Origin: Limnohabitans sp. WS1
Lineage (GTDB): Bacteria > Pseudomonadota > Gammaproteobacteria > Burkholderiales > Burkholderiaceae_C
Assembly (NCBI RefSeq): GCF_003063265.1
Contig: NZ_NERU01000001.1
Location: forward strand, 310,001-374,000
Length of the DNA: 64,000 nt
Reading direction: 5' to 3'
How positions within the stretch are numbered: position 1 is the stretch's first letter; each line of letters starts with the position of its first letter. Position numbers and translations under genes: made by a program. Below the pieces are notes generated by a model. The model was not told the DNA's origin and made no database searches. It was given only the letters and a program-made list of their open reading frames with translations. Positions 9,572 to 19,210 of the stretch are shown one piece after another.

Positions 9572-9603
9572 CAGGCCCGGTCAATGTCATTGACCCGGGC
9601 CTG
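9572..9603. terminator. Hairpin between convergent genes
   Basis: CAGGCCCGGTCAATG and CATTGACCCGGGCCTG form a long GC-rich stem with a tiny loop between the convergent iclR-type and iorB-like genes. There is no T tract, so its role as a bidirectional terminator is an inference from position. Confidence 0.5.
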
Positions 9604-9635
9604 TCGAGCATGGCGCTTGACGGTGGTGATGCCTT

Positions 9636-11864
9636 TTATGCGGTTTTGGCTCCCGCCCCTTTCAGGGCCGTCAAAACGGATTCTGGCGTGAAGGGAATGG
9701 TGCGCAAGCGCACCCCGGTCGCGTCAAACACCGCATTGGCGATGGCAGCGGGGACCGTGGTGGGGGTCTGTTCGCCCGCACCCCAGGCGGGCAGACCTGG
9801 TTGATTGATCAACACCGTTTGAACCGTTGGGGTTTCGGGGAATCGCAATATGGGGTAGCTGGCCCAATCCACACTGTCAATGGTGCTGCCATGCCATTGC
9901 ACTTCCTCCATGAGGGTTCGGCTGATGGTTTGGATGACACCACCTTCTACCTGGTTCAGTACACCATCGGGGTTGATGATTTGCCCACAATCGTGGGCCA
10001 CAAAAACCTTGGTGACCTGGATTTGGCCTGTGCTTCGATTGACCTCCACCTCTGCGACCGTGGCCACATAAGTGATGGCATTGTTGTAGCGCACATATGA
10101 AATGCCCCGACCGCGTGCGATGTTGCCTGCAGTCACTTGGCTGGCTGAGGGTCGCTTTGTCCAATTGGACGCCTTGAGCGCCGCTTGAATGACAGCGCTG
10201 GCGCGTGCATCGTTCAGGTGGGCCAGACGGAACTCGGCGGCATCGGCACCCGCTGCTGCGGCCAATTCGTCCATGAAGGATTCGTTGGCAAAACTGTTCT
10301 CGATACGGCCAGGACTGCGCAAATGCGAAGAACGCAAAAAAGTCTGTGCAACGTGCTTGGTGGTGACCAAGATGTTAGGCACCACATAAGGCGCTCCGGC
10401 ATTCTGGAACAAGAACCCCACCCAGTTACCGGGGCGAGGAATGCCTGTGTCGCTGGCGGCCAGCAATGGAAAATCCAGTGGTTTGAATGCGGCAATGTGG
10501 TTCAAGGCGATGAAAAAATCGCCTTTCCAACCGGTGATCTTGCCCTGCTCATCCAGACTGGCTTCCAGATCCATCGAACGTGGTGGGCTTTTGGGTGCCA
10601 AGGCCGTTTCATCCTGACGCGTCCATTGCACGCGCACAGGTTTGCCAATTTTCATGGCAATCAGGGCTGCGTCCGCGGTTGCATCTTCATGGCCATTGCG
10701 GCCATAGCAGCCTGAACCGTCCAGATACACCAACCGGATGGCGGTTTTGGGCAAGCCCGTGATGACCGACAACTCGTGCTGCATGGAGTGTGTGGCCTGC
10801 GACGCTGACCAGCACACCAGTTGCCCATTTTTGAAGTCGGCCACCGCACACGACGGTCCGATGGAGGCATGCGTTTGCACCGCAAAGTTGTAGGTGGCTT
10901 TGACGCTGCGGGCTGCGCTGCCCAAGACTTGGGACACGTCGCCCACTTTTTGTGTGGCCTCTTCCTTGGCCACAGGCATTTTGCGCCAGGCTTCAAAAAT
11001 AGTGGCTTTGGCAGGCAAGTCTGCACCGGAACTCCATTGGGCCTTCAAGGCATCTGAGGCCTTGATCGCTGCCCACTCGGTTTTGGCCACAACCGCCAAA
11101 AAGTTGCCTTGACGCACGGTTTGCACAAAACCCTTGATCTTTTTGGCCTGTGAATCATCGACCCCTTGCAGTGATGCCCCGATTTGGGTGGGTCGAATGA
11201 CCCGGGCATGCAGCATGCCCGGAAGCCGCAGGTCGTGCACATAGAGGTGCTCGCCAGTGACTTTGGCTGGAATGTCCACGCGCGGCACCGACTGACCCAC
11301 GAGTTTGTAGTCGGTGTGTTTTTTAACGGCAATCTTGGGGTCGATCTTGATTTCAAATCCTGACCCAATGAGGCTCCCGTAAGTGGCGGTTTTGCGACTG
11401 GCCTCGTGTGCGATCACCCCATCGTTGACGATCAATTCAGTTACTGGCACACCCCAATTTTTGGCTGCTCGCTGCAGCAAGGCTTGTCGTGCGTTGGCCG
11501 CAGCAATGCGCAACTCGCTGCCGCCTTGTGAAATGGTGATGGCTGCACCCGTGAGCCATTGGTCAGGTGTGGTGCCCGTGTCGCCCATGACCATGTCAAT
11601 GCGGCCAAAGCCCACATCCAGCTCGTCTGCGGCAATTTGGCTGAGTGCCGTTTTGGTGCCCGTGCCCAAATCCACTTTGCCCACGTAAAGGGTAATGCGG
11701 TTGTTTTTGTCAATGGTCAGCCACGAGTCCAGTGCATCTGTGGCCACGCTCTTGGTCGGGGCCAGACCATTGGCCGCTTGGGCTGTACCCGTCAAAGAAA
11801 AGCCTACGGCCAAGACCCCAGCGCCAGCAGCACCCAAAAATTGACGTCGATTGAAGTTGCTCAT
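9636..11864 (-). CDS. Molybdopterin-binding large subunit of an IorB-like hydroxylase
   Basis: Large subunit of a xanthine-oxidase-family molybdenum hydroxylase of the isoquinoline 1-oxidoreductase/aldehyde oxidoreductase type, which hydroxylates N-heterocycles or aldehydes with water. From ATG 11864 (good GGAG Shine-Dalgarno) it has 742 residues with a twin-arginine leader (NRRQFLGAAGAGVLAVGF). The repeated aldehyde-oxidase a/b hammerhead and Mo-binding domains follow, with VPAKVTGEHLYVHDLRLPG, QTHASIGPSCAVADF, GRNGHEDATADAALIA and a C-terminal GAGEQTPTTVPAAIANAVFDATG. No FAD subunit gene adjoins; related two-subunit enzymes pass electrons to cytochrome c or quinone. Substrate unknown. The small subunit lies 10 bases upstream. 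Confidence 0.88.
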   Translation of the reverse strand: MSNFNRRQFLGAAGAGVLAVGFSLTGTAQAANGLAPTKSVATDALDSWLTIDKNNRITLYVGKVDLGTGTKTALSQIAADELDVGFGRIDMVMGDTGTTPDQWLTGAAITISQGGSELRIAAANARQALLQRAAKNWGVPVTELIVNDGVIAHEASRKTATYGSLIGSGFEIKIDPKIAVKKHTDYKLVGQSVPRVDIPAKVTGEHLYVHDLRLPGMLHARVIRPTQIGASLQGVDDSQAKKIKGFVQTVRQGNFLAVVAKTEWAAIKASDALKAQWSSGADLPAKATIFEAWRKMPVAKEEATQKVGDVSQVLGSAARSVKATYNFAVQTHASIGPSCAVADFKNGQLVCWSASQATHSMQHELSVITGLPKTAIRLVYLDGSGCYGRNGHEDATADAALIAMKIGKPVRVQWTRQDETALAPKSPPRSMDLEASLDEQGKITGWKGDFFIALNHIAAFKPLDFPLLAASDTGIPRPGNWVGFLFQNAGAPYVVPNILVTTKHVAQTFLRSSHLRSPGRIENSFANESFMDELAAAAGADAAEFRLAHLNDARASAVIQAALKASNWTKRPSASQVTAGNIARGRGISYVRYNNAITYVATVAEVEVNRSTGQIQVTKVFVAHDCGQIINPDGVLNQVEGGVIQTISRTLMEEVQWHGSTIDSVDWASYPILRFPETPTVQTVLINQPGLPAWGAGEQTPTTVPAAIANAVFDATGVRLRTIPFTPESVLTALKGAGAKTA

Positions 11865-11874
11865 CGTGCTCTCC

Positions 11875-12333
11875 TCAGGCGGTGATGGCGCGTTTGACGG
11901 CGGCCACAATGCGTTGATGGGTGCCGCAGCGGCAAAGGTTGCCGGCCAGGGCTTCTTGGATTTGTTGGTCGCTCGGATTTTTGTTTTTGGCCAGCAAGGC
12001 GGTGGCCGTCATGATCATGCCGTTGATGCAATAGCCACATTGCACGGCTTGGGTGTCGATGAACGCTTGTTGCAATTTGCCGGGTTTGGTCGTGCTGCCC
12101 AGGCCTTCCAAGGTGGTCACGGCTTTGCCCTGCACACTGGCAGCGGGTGTGATGCAAGAGCGGGTGGCTTGCCCGTTGACCAAGACCGTGCACGCCCCGC
12201 ATTGACCCTTGCCACAACCAAATTTGGGGCCATTGAGTCCCAATTGATCGCGCAGGGCGTAAAGCAGAGGGATGTCCTGATCGGCGTCGACCGAGCGGCC
12301 TTTGCCATTGACCTTCAAATTCATTTGAGCCAT
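11875..12333 (-). CDS. (2Fe-2S)-binding small subunit, IorA-like
   Basis: Iron-sulfur subunit partner of the molybdenum hydroxylase downstream. The 152-residue protein has a plant-ferredoxin-type cluster motif CGKGQCGACTVL (about 41-52) with its fourth cysteine in ATRSC, and the second [2Fe-2S] domain with CGYCINGMIM (about 98-107) and CRCGTH (about 130-136). Length matches the 150-160 residues of the family. The start at 12333 follows an AACAATGGAG region; upstream frame extension is not conserved. The two genes are plainly one operon transcribed from the 246-base gap shared with the divergent quinone oxidoreductase. Confidence 0.92.
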   Translation of the reverse strand: MAQMNLKVNGKGRSVDADQDIPLLYALRDQLGLNGPKFGCGKGQCGACTVLVNGQATRSCITPAASVQGKAVTTLEGLGSTTKPGKLQQAFIDTQAVQCGYCINGMIMTATALLAKNKNPSDQQIQEALAGNLCRCGTHQRIVAAVKRAITA

Positions 12334-12579
12334 GTTTTGTCTCCATTGTTTTGAAAGGCACGCAACCGGACATGCCCTGCCTCGCATTGAACGCACCAAG
12401 GTCGCTGCGATCCAATTCATTATGAGGATTGGTCCATCCTTGCGCCTTCGTGATATCCCGAAGAAAGTCCGCTAGGCGACAGTTTTGTGGGCGGGTCTGA
12501 AGATACTGCAGCGTGTGTTGTGCATGGGCCGTGGGGCTTGTCCAGCCCGTGTGCAATGGCTTCTTTTCTGGAAAGCAAG

Positions 12580-13590
12580 ATGGCATCTCCGTTTGAAATA
12601 CAGGTCACCGCCATCGGTGGGCCTGAAGTTCTGCAAAGTCGTTCGATCGAGGTTCCTGTGCCAGCACCGCATCAGGTGGTTTTGGTTCACACGGCCATTG
12701 GCGTGAACTTTGTCGATATTTACTTGCGGGCGGGGCAGGCCCATTCACACAACCCGCAGCCTCCCTTTGTGCCTGGCATCAATGCCGTGGGCGAAATCGT
12801 GGCGTTGGGATCGCAGGTCAAAGACTTGCAATTGGGGCAAAAGGTCACCTACACCAACGCAGGCGTGGGCAGCTACAGCACCCATGTGGCGGTGTCGGCC
12901 GAGCGGCTGATCCCTGTGCCGCCCGATGTGGACGATGTGCGTGTGGCGGCCGGTTTGGTGCGGGCCCTCACTTGTCAGTACCTGCTCAAGCAAATGCGCC
13001 AACTCGAGCCCGGCACCCGCGTGCTGGTGCATGCCGCTGCCGGTGGGGTGGGGCAAATTTTGGTCCAGTGGGCCAAACGCTTGGGCTTGGTGGTGTTGGC
13101 CACTGCAGGCAGCGAAACCAAGGTCCAGACCGCCTTGGCGCTGGGGGCAGATTTCGCCATCAATTACCGCAGCGAGGACTTTGTCTCCGAGGTCAAACGC
13201 ATCACGCAGGGACAGGGCGTGAGCGTGGTGTTTGACTCGGTCGGAAAAGACACTTTTGACGGCTCCCTGAAGTGCTTGGAGCCCAAGGGGCTGGTGGTCA
13301 ACTTTGGCACCGCGTCCGGGCAAGTTGAGGGTTTTGCCTTGCAAGACCTGCACAGCCAATCGCTGTGGGTATGCCGCCCCACTTTGCGCACGTACATCGC
13401 CAACCGCGCTGACATGCTCGCCATGAGCGTGGAGGCCTTCGGCATCTTGGGCGACCCCACGATTCGCTTGGACATTGACACCTTGCTGCCCCTGAGTCAG
13501 GCCAGTGAGGCACACCGGTTGCTGGAGAGCCGAACCACGCAAGGGGCCATCGTTCTGATTCCAGACGCCCTCATGAACCCACAGGAGTAA
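12580..13590 (+). CDS. Quinone oxidoreductase, zinc-free MDR family
   Basis: NADPH-dependent quinone or enal reductase of the medium-chain dehydrogenase family (QOR/zeta-crystallin type). The 336-residue product opens with EIQVTAIGGPEVLQ, has the substrate loop GVNFVDIYLRAG (about 45), and the nucleotide-binding turn VHAAAGGVGQILVQWAK (about 147-163). Structural zinc cysteines are absent, as expected for QOR. I take ATG 12580 with GGAAAG upstream; ATG 12556 is an alternative. Followed after three bases by a Bug receptor gene, so the two are probably cotranscribed. It could reduce a product of the divergent hydroxylase, but that is only a guess. Confidence 0.88.
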   Translation: MASPFEIQVTAIGGPEVLQSRSIEVPVPAPHQVVLVHTAIGVNFVDIYLRAGQAHSHNPQPPFVPGINAVGEIVALGSQVKDLQLGQKVTYTNAGVGSYSTHVAVSAERLIPVPPDVDDVRVAAGLVRALTCQYLLKQMRQLEPGTRVLVHAAAGGVGQILVQWAKRLGLVVLATAGSETKVQTALALGADFAINYRSEDFVSEVKRITQGQGVSVVFDSVGKDTFDGSLKCLEPKGLVVNFGTASGQVEGFALQDLHSQSLWVCRPTLRTYIANRADMLAMSVEAFGILGDPTIRLDIDTLLPLSQASEAHRLLESRTTQGAIVLIPDALMNPQE

Positions 13591-13593
13591 ACC

Positions 13594-14559
13594 ATGCACA
13601 TGATCAAAACCCTTTTGACCGCCACCTTTGGCTTGGCCGCACTGGTCTCGCCAGCCAGCGCAGAGTACCCGGACAAGCCCATTCGCATGGTGGTGGGCTA
13701 TGCGCCAGGTGGTGCGGCTGACAAATTGGTGCGCCCCATCACCGATCGGTTGTCACGCATGTTCAAACAGCCTTTTGTGATGGATTACAAGCCAGGTGCC
13801 GGGGCAGCGTTGGCCGCAGAAATAACCGCCAAAGCGCCTGCCGATGGCTATACCTTTCACATCACAGACTCAGGCCCCATGACGATCTTGCCGCACATGC
13901 GCAAACTCGGCTACGACCCCTTGAGCAGCTTTACGCCCATCTCGATGGTGGGGGGTGGTGGTGTGGTGGTGGTGGTCCTGCCCACATCCAAAGCAACGGA
14001 CATGAAGTCCTTGGTGGAATTGGCCAAAAAAGACCCCAAAAACTGGAGTTATGGCACCTCAGGGGTGGGCGGTGTGGGGCATCTGGCGGGTGAGCAATTC
14101 AAGGCCGCCGCCAAGCTGGACATTGGCCACATTCCCTACAAAGGCGGAAGCCCTGCCATCACCGAATTGCTCGGGGGGCATGTGCCGGTGTTGTTTTCTT
14201 CGTTGGGCTCAGCAGCTTCTCACATTCAGGCCGGCAAACTGCGGGCCTTGGCCGATTCCTCCAGCAAACGCAGTTCCATGTTCCCCGATGTGCCCACCAT
14301 GGCCGAAGCCGGATTTCCAGGCTTTGATGCCAGCATTTGGTTTGGCATTGTTGGGCCGGCCGGTCTGCCCAAGGAAGTGATGGACAAATGGGTCCCTGCC
14401 ATGGCCAGCGTCTTGAAAGACCCGGAAGTGATCGCCGCCATCAAACGCGAAGGCTACGACCCTATGCCCATGACGCCCCAGCAAACCACAGAACGGATCA
14501 AATCCGATTTTGAGTTGTGGGGCAAAACCGTCAGAAGCGCCAACATCAAAGCCGACTGA
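13594..14559 (+). CDS. Bug family substrate-binding protein
   Basis: Second Bug (TctC-like) periplasmic receptor in the window: 321 residues, signal peptide MIKTLLTATFGLAALVSPASA, the diagnostic IRMVVGYAPGGAADKLVRP start of the mature protein, and a ligand-pocket segment with YGTSGVGGVGHLAGEQF (about 150) and HIPYKGGSPAITELLGG (about 175). Codon use and GC match the neighbours. It sits 3 bases after the quinone oxidoreductase gene and converges on the Gfo/Idh gene. No membrane components of a TTT transporter are present nearby. Confidence 0.88.
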   Translation: MHMIKTLLTATFGLAALVSPASAEYPDKPIRMVVGYAPGGAADKLVRPITDRLSRMFKQPFVMDYKPGAGAALAAEITAKAPADGYTFHITDSGPMTILPHMRKLGYDPLSSFTPISMVGGGGVVVVVLPTSKATDMKSLVELAKKDPKNWSYGTSGVGGVGHLAGEQFKAAAKLDIGHIPYKGGSPAITELLGGHVPVLFSSLGSAASHIQAGKLRALADSSSKRSSMFPDVPTMAEAGFPGFDASIWFGIVGPAGLPKEVMDKWVPAMASVLKDPEVIAAIKREGYDPMPMTPQQTTERIKSDFELWGKTVRSANIKAD

Positions 14560-14633
14560 GGGCCCTGAGCTGTTCGCAGGCCGCGACAGCGGCACAGCGG
14601 CGGGTCAGGTCAGGTGCACCTTGGAAGTGGAAA

Positions 14634-15599
14634 TCAGGACTTCCCCGCCAGCATGGCTTCCACCAACTCCTGGACTGCCAAGGCTTCTTCGGCCGTGGCC
14701 AGTTTGTGCGGCTGGCCGCGCAGCCACAAATCCACCTCACTCAACTGACGCTGCAAAGCGCTGGTGCGCGGGTCTTCGGTGCGCCAGTCCAAGGCCTCCT
14801 CCCAGGGGCCGCCGTTTGAGCGCCACAGTTGGTAAAACTCCCTGAATTGGTGGTTCATGCGGCTGCCGCGCACCGTGACTTCTTGACGGTCGGGTTGCTG
14901 GCCACCCGTGGTGGCCATGACCGTGACGGGCTTGCCATCGGCCGTGGTCAAGCGTGCCAGCATGTCCAACTCGCACAAGGTGGGGTCTTGCGGGTAACGC
15001 GGCAAAGCCTGCTGCAAAGTCAGTGGGCCCAAAAAGCGCCCGGCCAAAAACAAGAAATGTGAGGTCACTTCGCGGGTGTAACCACCTTCCTCGCGCAGGC
15101 GCAGCCAGTCGGCGTCTTTTTGCCAAGCACGGGGCCAGGCCGGGTAGTTCACCACGATGTCAATGCCCAGCAGTTCACCCGTTTCTCCAGCGTCCATGGC
15201 ACGTTGCAGTTCTTCGAAACCCCGCGACGCCGCCTGGGTGAAGTTGACCACGCCGGGCAAACGCGCTTGGCGCAGTTGAGTGACCAAATCACGGCTTTGC
15301 GCGTTGTCAGTGCCCAGGGGTTTTTCCATGAACACGCCTTGCCCAGCCGCAGCGGCTTGCAAGGCGTAGGTTTTGCGCGGGCCTGGCGGGCAGGCCAGGT
15401 ACACCACATCGGCCCCGGCCATGGCGGCTTGCGCATGGGCTGCAACGGGCACCTCAGGTGCCATCTCCCGCGTTTTGGCCACCGATGCGGGCGAAGGGTC
15501 CCAGACGCCGCACACCTCAAAGGCGGGATGTTGCAAAGTGTTTTCCAGCATGCGCCGGCCCATGATGCCCAGTCCGATGATGGCCATTTTGTGTGTCAT
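14634..15599 (-). CDS. Gfo/Idh/MocA family oxidoreductase
   Basis: NAD(P)-dependent oxidoreductase of the glucose-fructose oxidoreductase/inositol dehydrogenase family. The 321-residue protein starts with a Rossmann fold (KMAIIGLGIMGRRMLENTL, residues 4-22), has VYLACPPGPRKTYALQAA and FMEKPLGTDNAQSRDL (the conserved EKP motif near residue 95), and an alpha/beta C-terminal domain. There is no signal peptide. Substrate not deducible; family members act on sugars, inositols or similar hydroxyl compounds. It stands alone on the minus strand, with its promoter in the 171-base gap shared with the divergent peptidase. Confidence 0.85.
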   Translation of the reverse strand: MTHKMAIIGLGIMGRRMLENTLQHPAFEVCGVWDPSPASVAKTREMAPEVPVAAHAQAAMAGADVVYLACPPGPRKTYALQAAAAGQGVFMEKPLGTDNAQSRDLVTQLRQARLPGVVNFTQAASRGFEELQRAMDAGETGELLGIDIVVNYPAWPRAWQKDADWLRLREEGGYTREVTSHFLFLAGRFLGPLTLQQALPRYPQDPTLCELDMLARLTTADGKPVTVMATTGGQQPDRQEVTVRGSRMNHQFREFYQLWRSNGGPWEEALDWRTEDPRTSALQRQLSEVDLWLRGQPHKLATAEEALAVQELVEAMLAGKS

Positions 15600-15770
15600 G
15601 TTTTTCTCCTGTAGGTTGCAAGCTTAGCAAGGCTGCCGCACACGCGTGTCGCCTTTGCAATGCCCCCTGCAGAGCAGCCCCACGCGTGCTTGTGCTGTCG
15701 CGAATGCTGCTGACTGGCTTCAGTCAAAGTCGTTAAATGACCCCATCCATCCATCACTGAGGAAAACGTC

Positions 15771-17096
15771 ATGTTGCTTTCGAATTGGGTTCGTCGTTCC
15801 AACCGTCAAGCGACCCGGCTGCTGTTGGCTGCCAGCTGCTGCGCAGCAGCATTCACACCAGCTTGGGCTCAGTCCCCAAGCGACCCTGCCAAGGCCCGTG
15901 TTCAAACGATGGCCCAATCCCAAACACCCGCCTTGCTGGACACCCTCAAAACTTTGGTTTCCATCGAGTCGGGCAGCCGGGATCTGGAGGGCCTTGAAAA
16001 AATCAGCCAGTTGATTGGGCAACGTCTGCAGCAAATGGGCATGGAGGTCAAAACCATTCCCACGCAGGCCCCAGACTTTCACCCCCAACTCAAAGGCGCC
16101 AAGCTCGGTTCGGTGGTGATGGGCACCAAAAAAGGCAAGGGCCAAAAGAAAGTGCTGTTGATCGCGCACATGGACACGGTCTATTTGAAGGGCATGGTGG
16201 CCAAACAGCCCTTTCGCATCGATGGCAACCGGGCTTATGGCTTGGCGATTTCAGACGATAAAGGGGGTGTGGCCTTGATTTTGCACACCGTGCAGATGCT
16301 GCAGGATTTGGGTTTTGACGATTACGCAGAACTCGCTGTGGCCATCAACGGCGACGAAGAAGTGGGCTCGGCGGGCTCCAGCGCCTTGCTGGTCCGGTTG
16401 GGCGAGGAATACGATGCGGTGATGTCCTTTGAAGGCGGTGGTGTCGACAAAGACATGGTTCGACTGGCCACCAGCAGCATTGCCATTGTGGAGATGAAAG
16501 TCACCGGCAAAGCCTCTCATGCTGGCGCCAACCCCGAAGGCGGGCGCAACGCAGTCTACGAATTGGCGCACCAGATGCTCAAGACCCGCAACTTTGGTGA
16601 CCCGTCCAAGGGACTCAAGATCAACTGGACCGTGGCCCGGGGTGGCGATGTCCGCAATGTGATTCCCGCTTCAGCCAGCGCCATTGCCGATGTGCGTTCG
16701 CTGTCCAACAAGGACCTGGATCAGATGGAGGCCAGCTTGAAAGAAGCCATCAAGGACAAGTTGGTCCCGGACACCCAAATTGACCTGAGTTTTTACAGAA
16801 GCCGTCCAGCCTTTGAAGCCACTCAAGCATCTCGGGTCATGGCGCAACACGCCTTGGGCATTTTTCAGGAAATCGGTCAAAACCTGATGGTCCAAGAGCG
16901 TGCCACCGGTGGGGGGACGGATGCCGCGTTTGCCGGGCTGCGTCCCAAAGGTGGTGTGCTGGAGAGTTTTGGACTGCGCGGCTTTGGAGCCCACTCGAAC
17001 GACGACGAGTACATCTTCATCGACTCGATCGCGCCACGGCTGTATCTGTCCACACGCATGGTGATGGATGTGGGCAGCGGCAAAGTCAAATGGTGA
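15771..17096 (+). CDS. Exported M20 family metallopeptidase (carboxypeptidase G2-like)
   Basis: Probable periplasmic zinc peptidase of the M20 glutamate carboxypeptidase/CPG2 group. The 441-residue product has a leader (RLLLAASCCAAAFTPAWA) and the M20 metal ligands in order: AHMDTVY (near 134), DDKGGVA (near 165), NGDEEVGSAG (near 200) and a C-terminal GAHSNDDEY (near 412); the dimerisation domain contains KASHAGANPEGG. Such enzymes release C-terminal glutamate from peptides or folates. Single gene, convergent with the enoyl-CoA hydratase operon. Confidence 0.88.
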   Translation: MLLSNWVRRSNRQATRLLLAASCCAAAFTPAWAQSPSDPAKARVQTMAQSQTPALLDTLKTLVSIESGSRDLEGLEKISQLIGQRLQQMGMEVKTIPTQAPDFHPQLKGAKLGSVVMGTKKGKGQKKVLLIAHMDTVYLKGMVAKQPFRIDGNRAYGLAISDDKGGVALILHTVQMLQDLGFDDYAELAVAINGDEEVGSAGSSALLVRLGEEYDAVMSFEGGGVDKDMVRLATSSIAIVEMKVTGKASHAGANPEGGRNAVYELAHQMLKTRNFGDPSKGLKINWTVARGGDVRNVIPASASAIADVRSLSNKDLDQMEASLKEAIKDKLVPDTQIDLSFYRSRPAFEATQASRVMAQHALGIFQEIGQNLMVQERATGGGTDAAFAGLRPKGGVLESFGLRGFGAHSNDDEYIFIDSIAPRLYLSTRMVMDVGSGKVKW

Positions 17097-17177
17097 TCAA
17101 GCCACAGGGATGTTCACCATCCTTGTTGCACAGGCCGGCGCGAGTTGGCCTGTGCAGCCACCCGCGCAACCACCCAT

Positions 17178-17957
17178 TCAGCGGGCTTGGAACTGCGGTG
17201 GTCGGCGTTCGGTCATGGCTTTGACGCCTTCTTTGAAATCTTCGGTTTTGAACTGCCAGTTTTGCTCGGCACTTTCATGCGCTACCGCTTGCTGCAGTTG
17301 CGGCACCAAGCCTTGGCGCAGGGTGGCCCGTGTGGACTGAACCGACAGCGGGGCTGAGACAGCGATTTCGTGGGCGAGTTGGAGGGCTTCGGCACGCACA
17401 TCGGATTGGGCCACCAGCACATCGGCCAACCCCATGTCCAAGGCTTCTTGTCCCCCAATGCGCCTGCCCGTGAAAAACAGCAAATTGGCTTTTTGAATCC
17501 CTACCAAGCGGGGCAAAGTGACCGACAGACCAAAACCCGGATGAAAGCCCAAACGGTTGAAGTTGGCCGTGAAACGGGCTTCTGGGCAGGTGACGCGGAA
17601 ATCGGCCACCAAGGCCAAGCCGAGTCCGCCACCCACAGCAGCGCCTTGAATGGCCGCCACAATCGGTTTACGGCAAGAAAAAATCCGAATGGCCTCGAAA
17701 TACAAAGGATTGGTGCCTGGGTTTTCAGGGCGGCTGATTTTGTCATCCGGGCTGTTGAAATTGGCCCCGGCACAAAATGCCGTGCCCTGAGAGGCCAGCA
17801 CAATAGCCCGACACTGCGGGTTCTGATCCAGGGCTTCGAAGGTATTGGCAATTTGCTGGATCAATTCAAAGTCAAAAAAATTGTGAGGTGGTCTGCAAAT
17901 TTCCACCAAGGTGACATGTTGGTCCTGGGTGATGTTCAGATCAGGGGCAGTGCTCAT
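17178..17957 (-). CDS. Enoyl-CoA hydratase/isomerase family protein
   Basis: Crotonase-fold enzyme acting on acyl-CoA thioesters. It has 259 residues, typical for the family. The oxyanion-hole segments are visible: SQGTAFCAGANFNSPD (about 55-70) and AIQGAAVGGGLGLALVADFRV (about 103-123, GGGLGLAL), followed by ANFNRLGFHPGFGLSVTLPRLVG. The glutamates used by a hydratase at the second conserved site are not clearly in place, so isomerase or hydrolase activity is possible. It is the last gene of a six-gene operon, 32 bases after the CoA-transferase gene. Confidence 0.85.
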   Translation of the reverse strand: MSTAPDLNITQDQHVTLVEICRPPHNFFDFELIQQIANTFEALDQNPQCRAIVLASQGTAFCAGANFNSPDDKISRPENPGTNPLYFEAIRIFSCRKPIVAAIQGAAVGGGLGLALVADFRVTCPEARFTANFNRLGFHPGFGLSVTLPRLVGIQKANLLFFTGRRIGGQEALDMGLADVLVAQSDVRAEALQLAHEIAVSAPLSVQSTRATLRQGLVPQLQQAVAHESAEQNWQFKTEDFKEGVKAMTERRPPQFQAR

Positions 17958-17989
17958 GGGAGGTCCTGTTGTAGGAGAGGTAAGAATCG

Positions 17990-19210
17990 TCAGTTGCTGT
18001 TCAAAATGACGCCTTGATCGGCCAGTGCCTGGATTTGATCGGCGCTGTAACCCAACTCAGACAAGATGGTGTGCGTGTCCTGGCCTAGGCGGTGGGCCTG
18101 ATGGCGCACCTTGGCCGGTGTTTTGGCAAATTTGACAGTAGGGCGCACATAACGAATGGCCCCAACGTCAGGGTGGACCGTGTCCTCAAACAGGCCCACG
18201 GCTTGTAATTGGGGGTGAGCTGGCAAGTCCTCCATGGCGTAGATGGGGGTGGCGGGAATGTCCAGTCGGTCGCAAATCTCAATCCATTCGGCGGTGGTTT
18301 TGGTGGCGGTGATTTGGTGCAAAGCGGCGTACAGCCCTTTGATGTTGGCATTGCGTGTGACGCGGTTGCTCACCCCCAAAGACTGGCCCAAGGCCTCTTG
18401 ACCCGCATCTTTGAAAAAACTTTCCCAATGGTGGTTGGTGTACGGCAGCATGGCAATGAAGCCATCGCGTGTGGGGCTGGGTTGACGTCCACCACCCAAC
18501 ACACGGCTGTAGCCAGCGCTTTGCGTGGCTGGGTTGCGGGTCAGTCCCCCCAGGTGCTCCACCAAGGTGAAGGCCACCATGGTCTCTAGCATGGGCACTT
18601 CCACATATTGCCCTTGGCCGCTGCGCGACTTGGCCAGCAAGGCTGCCAAAACGGCGTTGACCAAAACCATGCCTGTGGTTTTGTCGGCCACCAGTGTGGA
18701 GACGTAATCTGGCCGATCGCGGTCCAGGCTGTTGACACTGGCCAATCCACAAGCTGCCTGAATGATGTCGTCAAAAGCGGGGCGGTCCTTGTCGGGGCCA
18801 TCTTGGTCAAAACCTGTGGCGGCGCAGTAGACGATTTGGGGGTTGGCTTGGGCCACTGCGTCGTAGCCAAAACCGAGTTTTTCAATGGCCGAGACCCGCA
18901 TGTTGTGCACCAGCACATCCACCCGCGGAATCAATTGCCGCAAAATGGCTTTGCCTTGCTCTGACTTCAAGTCCAAGGCCAAGGATTGTTTGTTGCGGTT
19001 GATGGCCAGATAAATGGAGCTCATGCTGGGCGAGAGGTTCACGCCGTTGGAGCGCATCAAATCACCTTCAAGGCTTTCGATCTTGATGACCTCAGCACCG
19101 TAATCGCCCAGAATTTGTGTGGCCAGAGGACCCAGCACCACCGAGGTCAGGTCCAGTATGCGAATGCCTGTCAAAGGCCCATCAGACAAGTCGATGTTGG
19201 CGTCACTCAT
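17990..19210 (-). CDS. CaiB/BaiF family (class III) CoA-transferase
   Basis: Transfers CoA between an acyl-CoA and a free organic acid, activating the pathway substrate without ATP. The 406-residue protein opens with LTGIRILDLTSVVLGPLATQILGDYGAEVIKIE, the standard family N-terminus, followed by NRNKQSLALDLKSEQGK and VLVHNMRVSAIEKLGFGYD; the catalytic aspartate expected near residue 170 fits DRPDYVSTLVADKTTGM. Its ATG overlaps the stop of the SDR gene by four bases, so translation is probably coupled. Its place in the operon suggests activation of an acid taken up with help of the Bug receptor. Confidence 0.9.
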   Translation of the reverse strand: MSDANIDLSDGPLTGIRILDLTSVVLGPLATQILGDYGAEVIKIESLEGDLMRSNGVNLSPSMSSIYLAINRNKQSLALDLKSEQGKAILRQLIPRVDVLVHNMRVSAIEKLGFGYDAVAQANPQIVYCAATGFDQDGPDKDRPAFDDIIQAACGLASVNSLDRDRPDYVSTLVADKTTGMVLVNAVLAALLAKSRSGQGQYVEVPMLETMVAFTLVEHLGGLTRNPATQSAGYSRVLGGGRQPSPTRDGFIAMLPYTNHHWESFFKDAGQEALGQSLGVSNRVTRNANIKGLYAALHQITATKTTAEWIEICDRLDIPATPIYAMEDLPAHPQLQAVGLFEDTVHPDVGAIRYVRPTVKFAKTPAKVRHQAHRLGQDTHTILSELGYSADQIQALADQGVILNSN

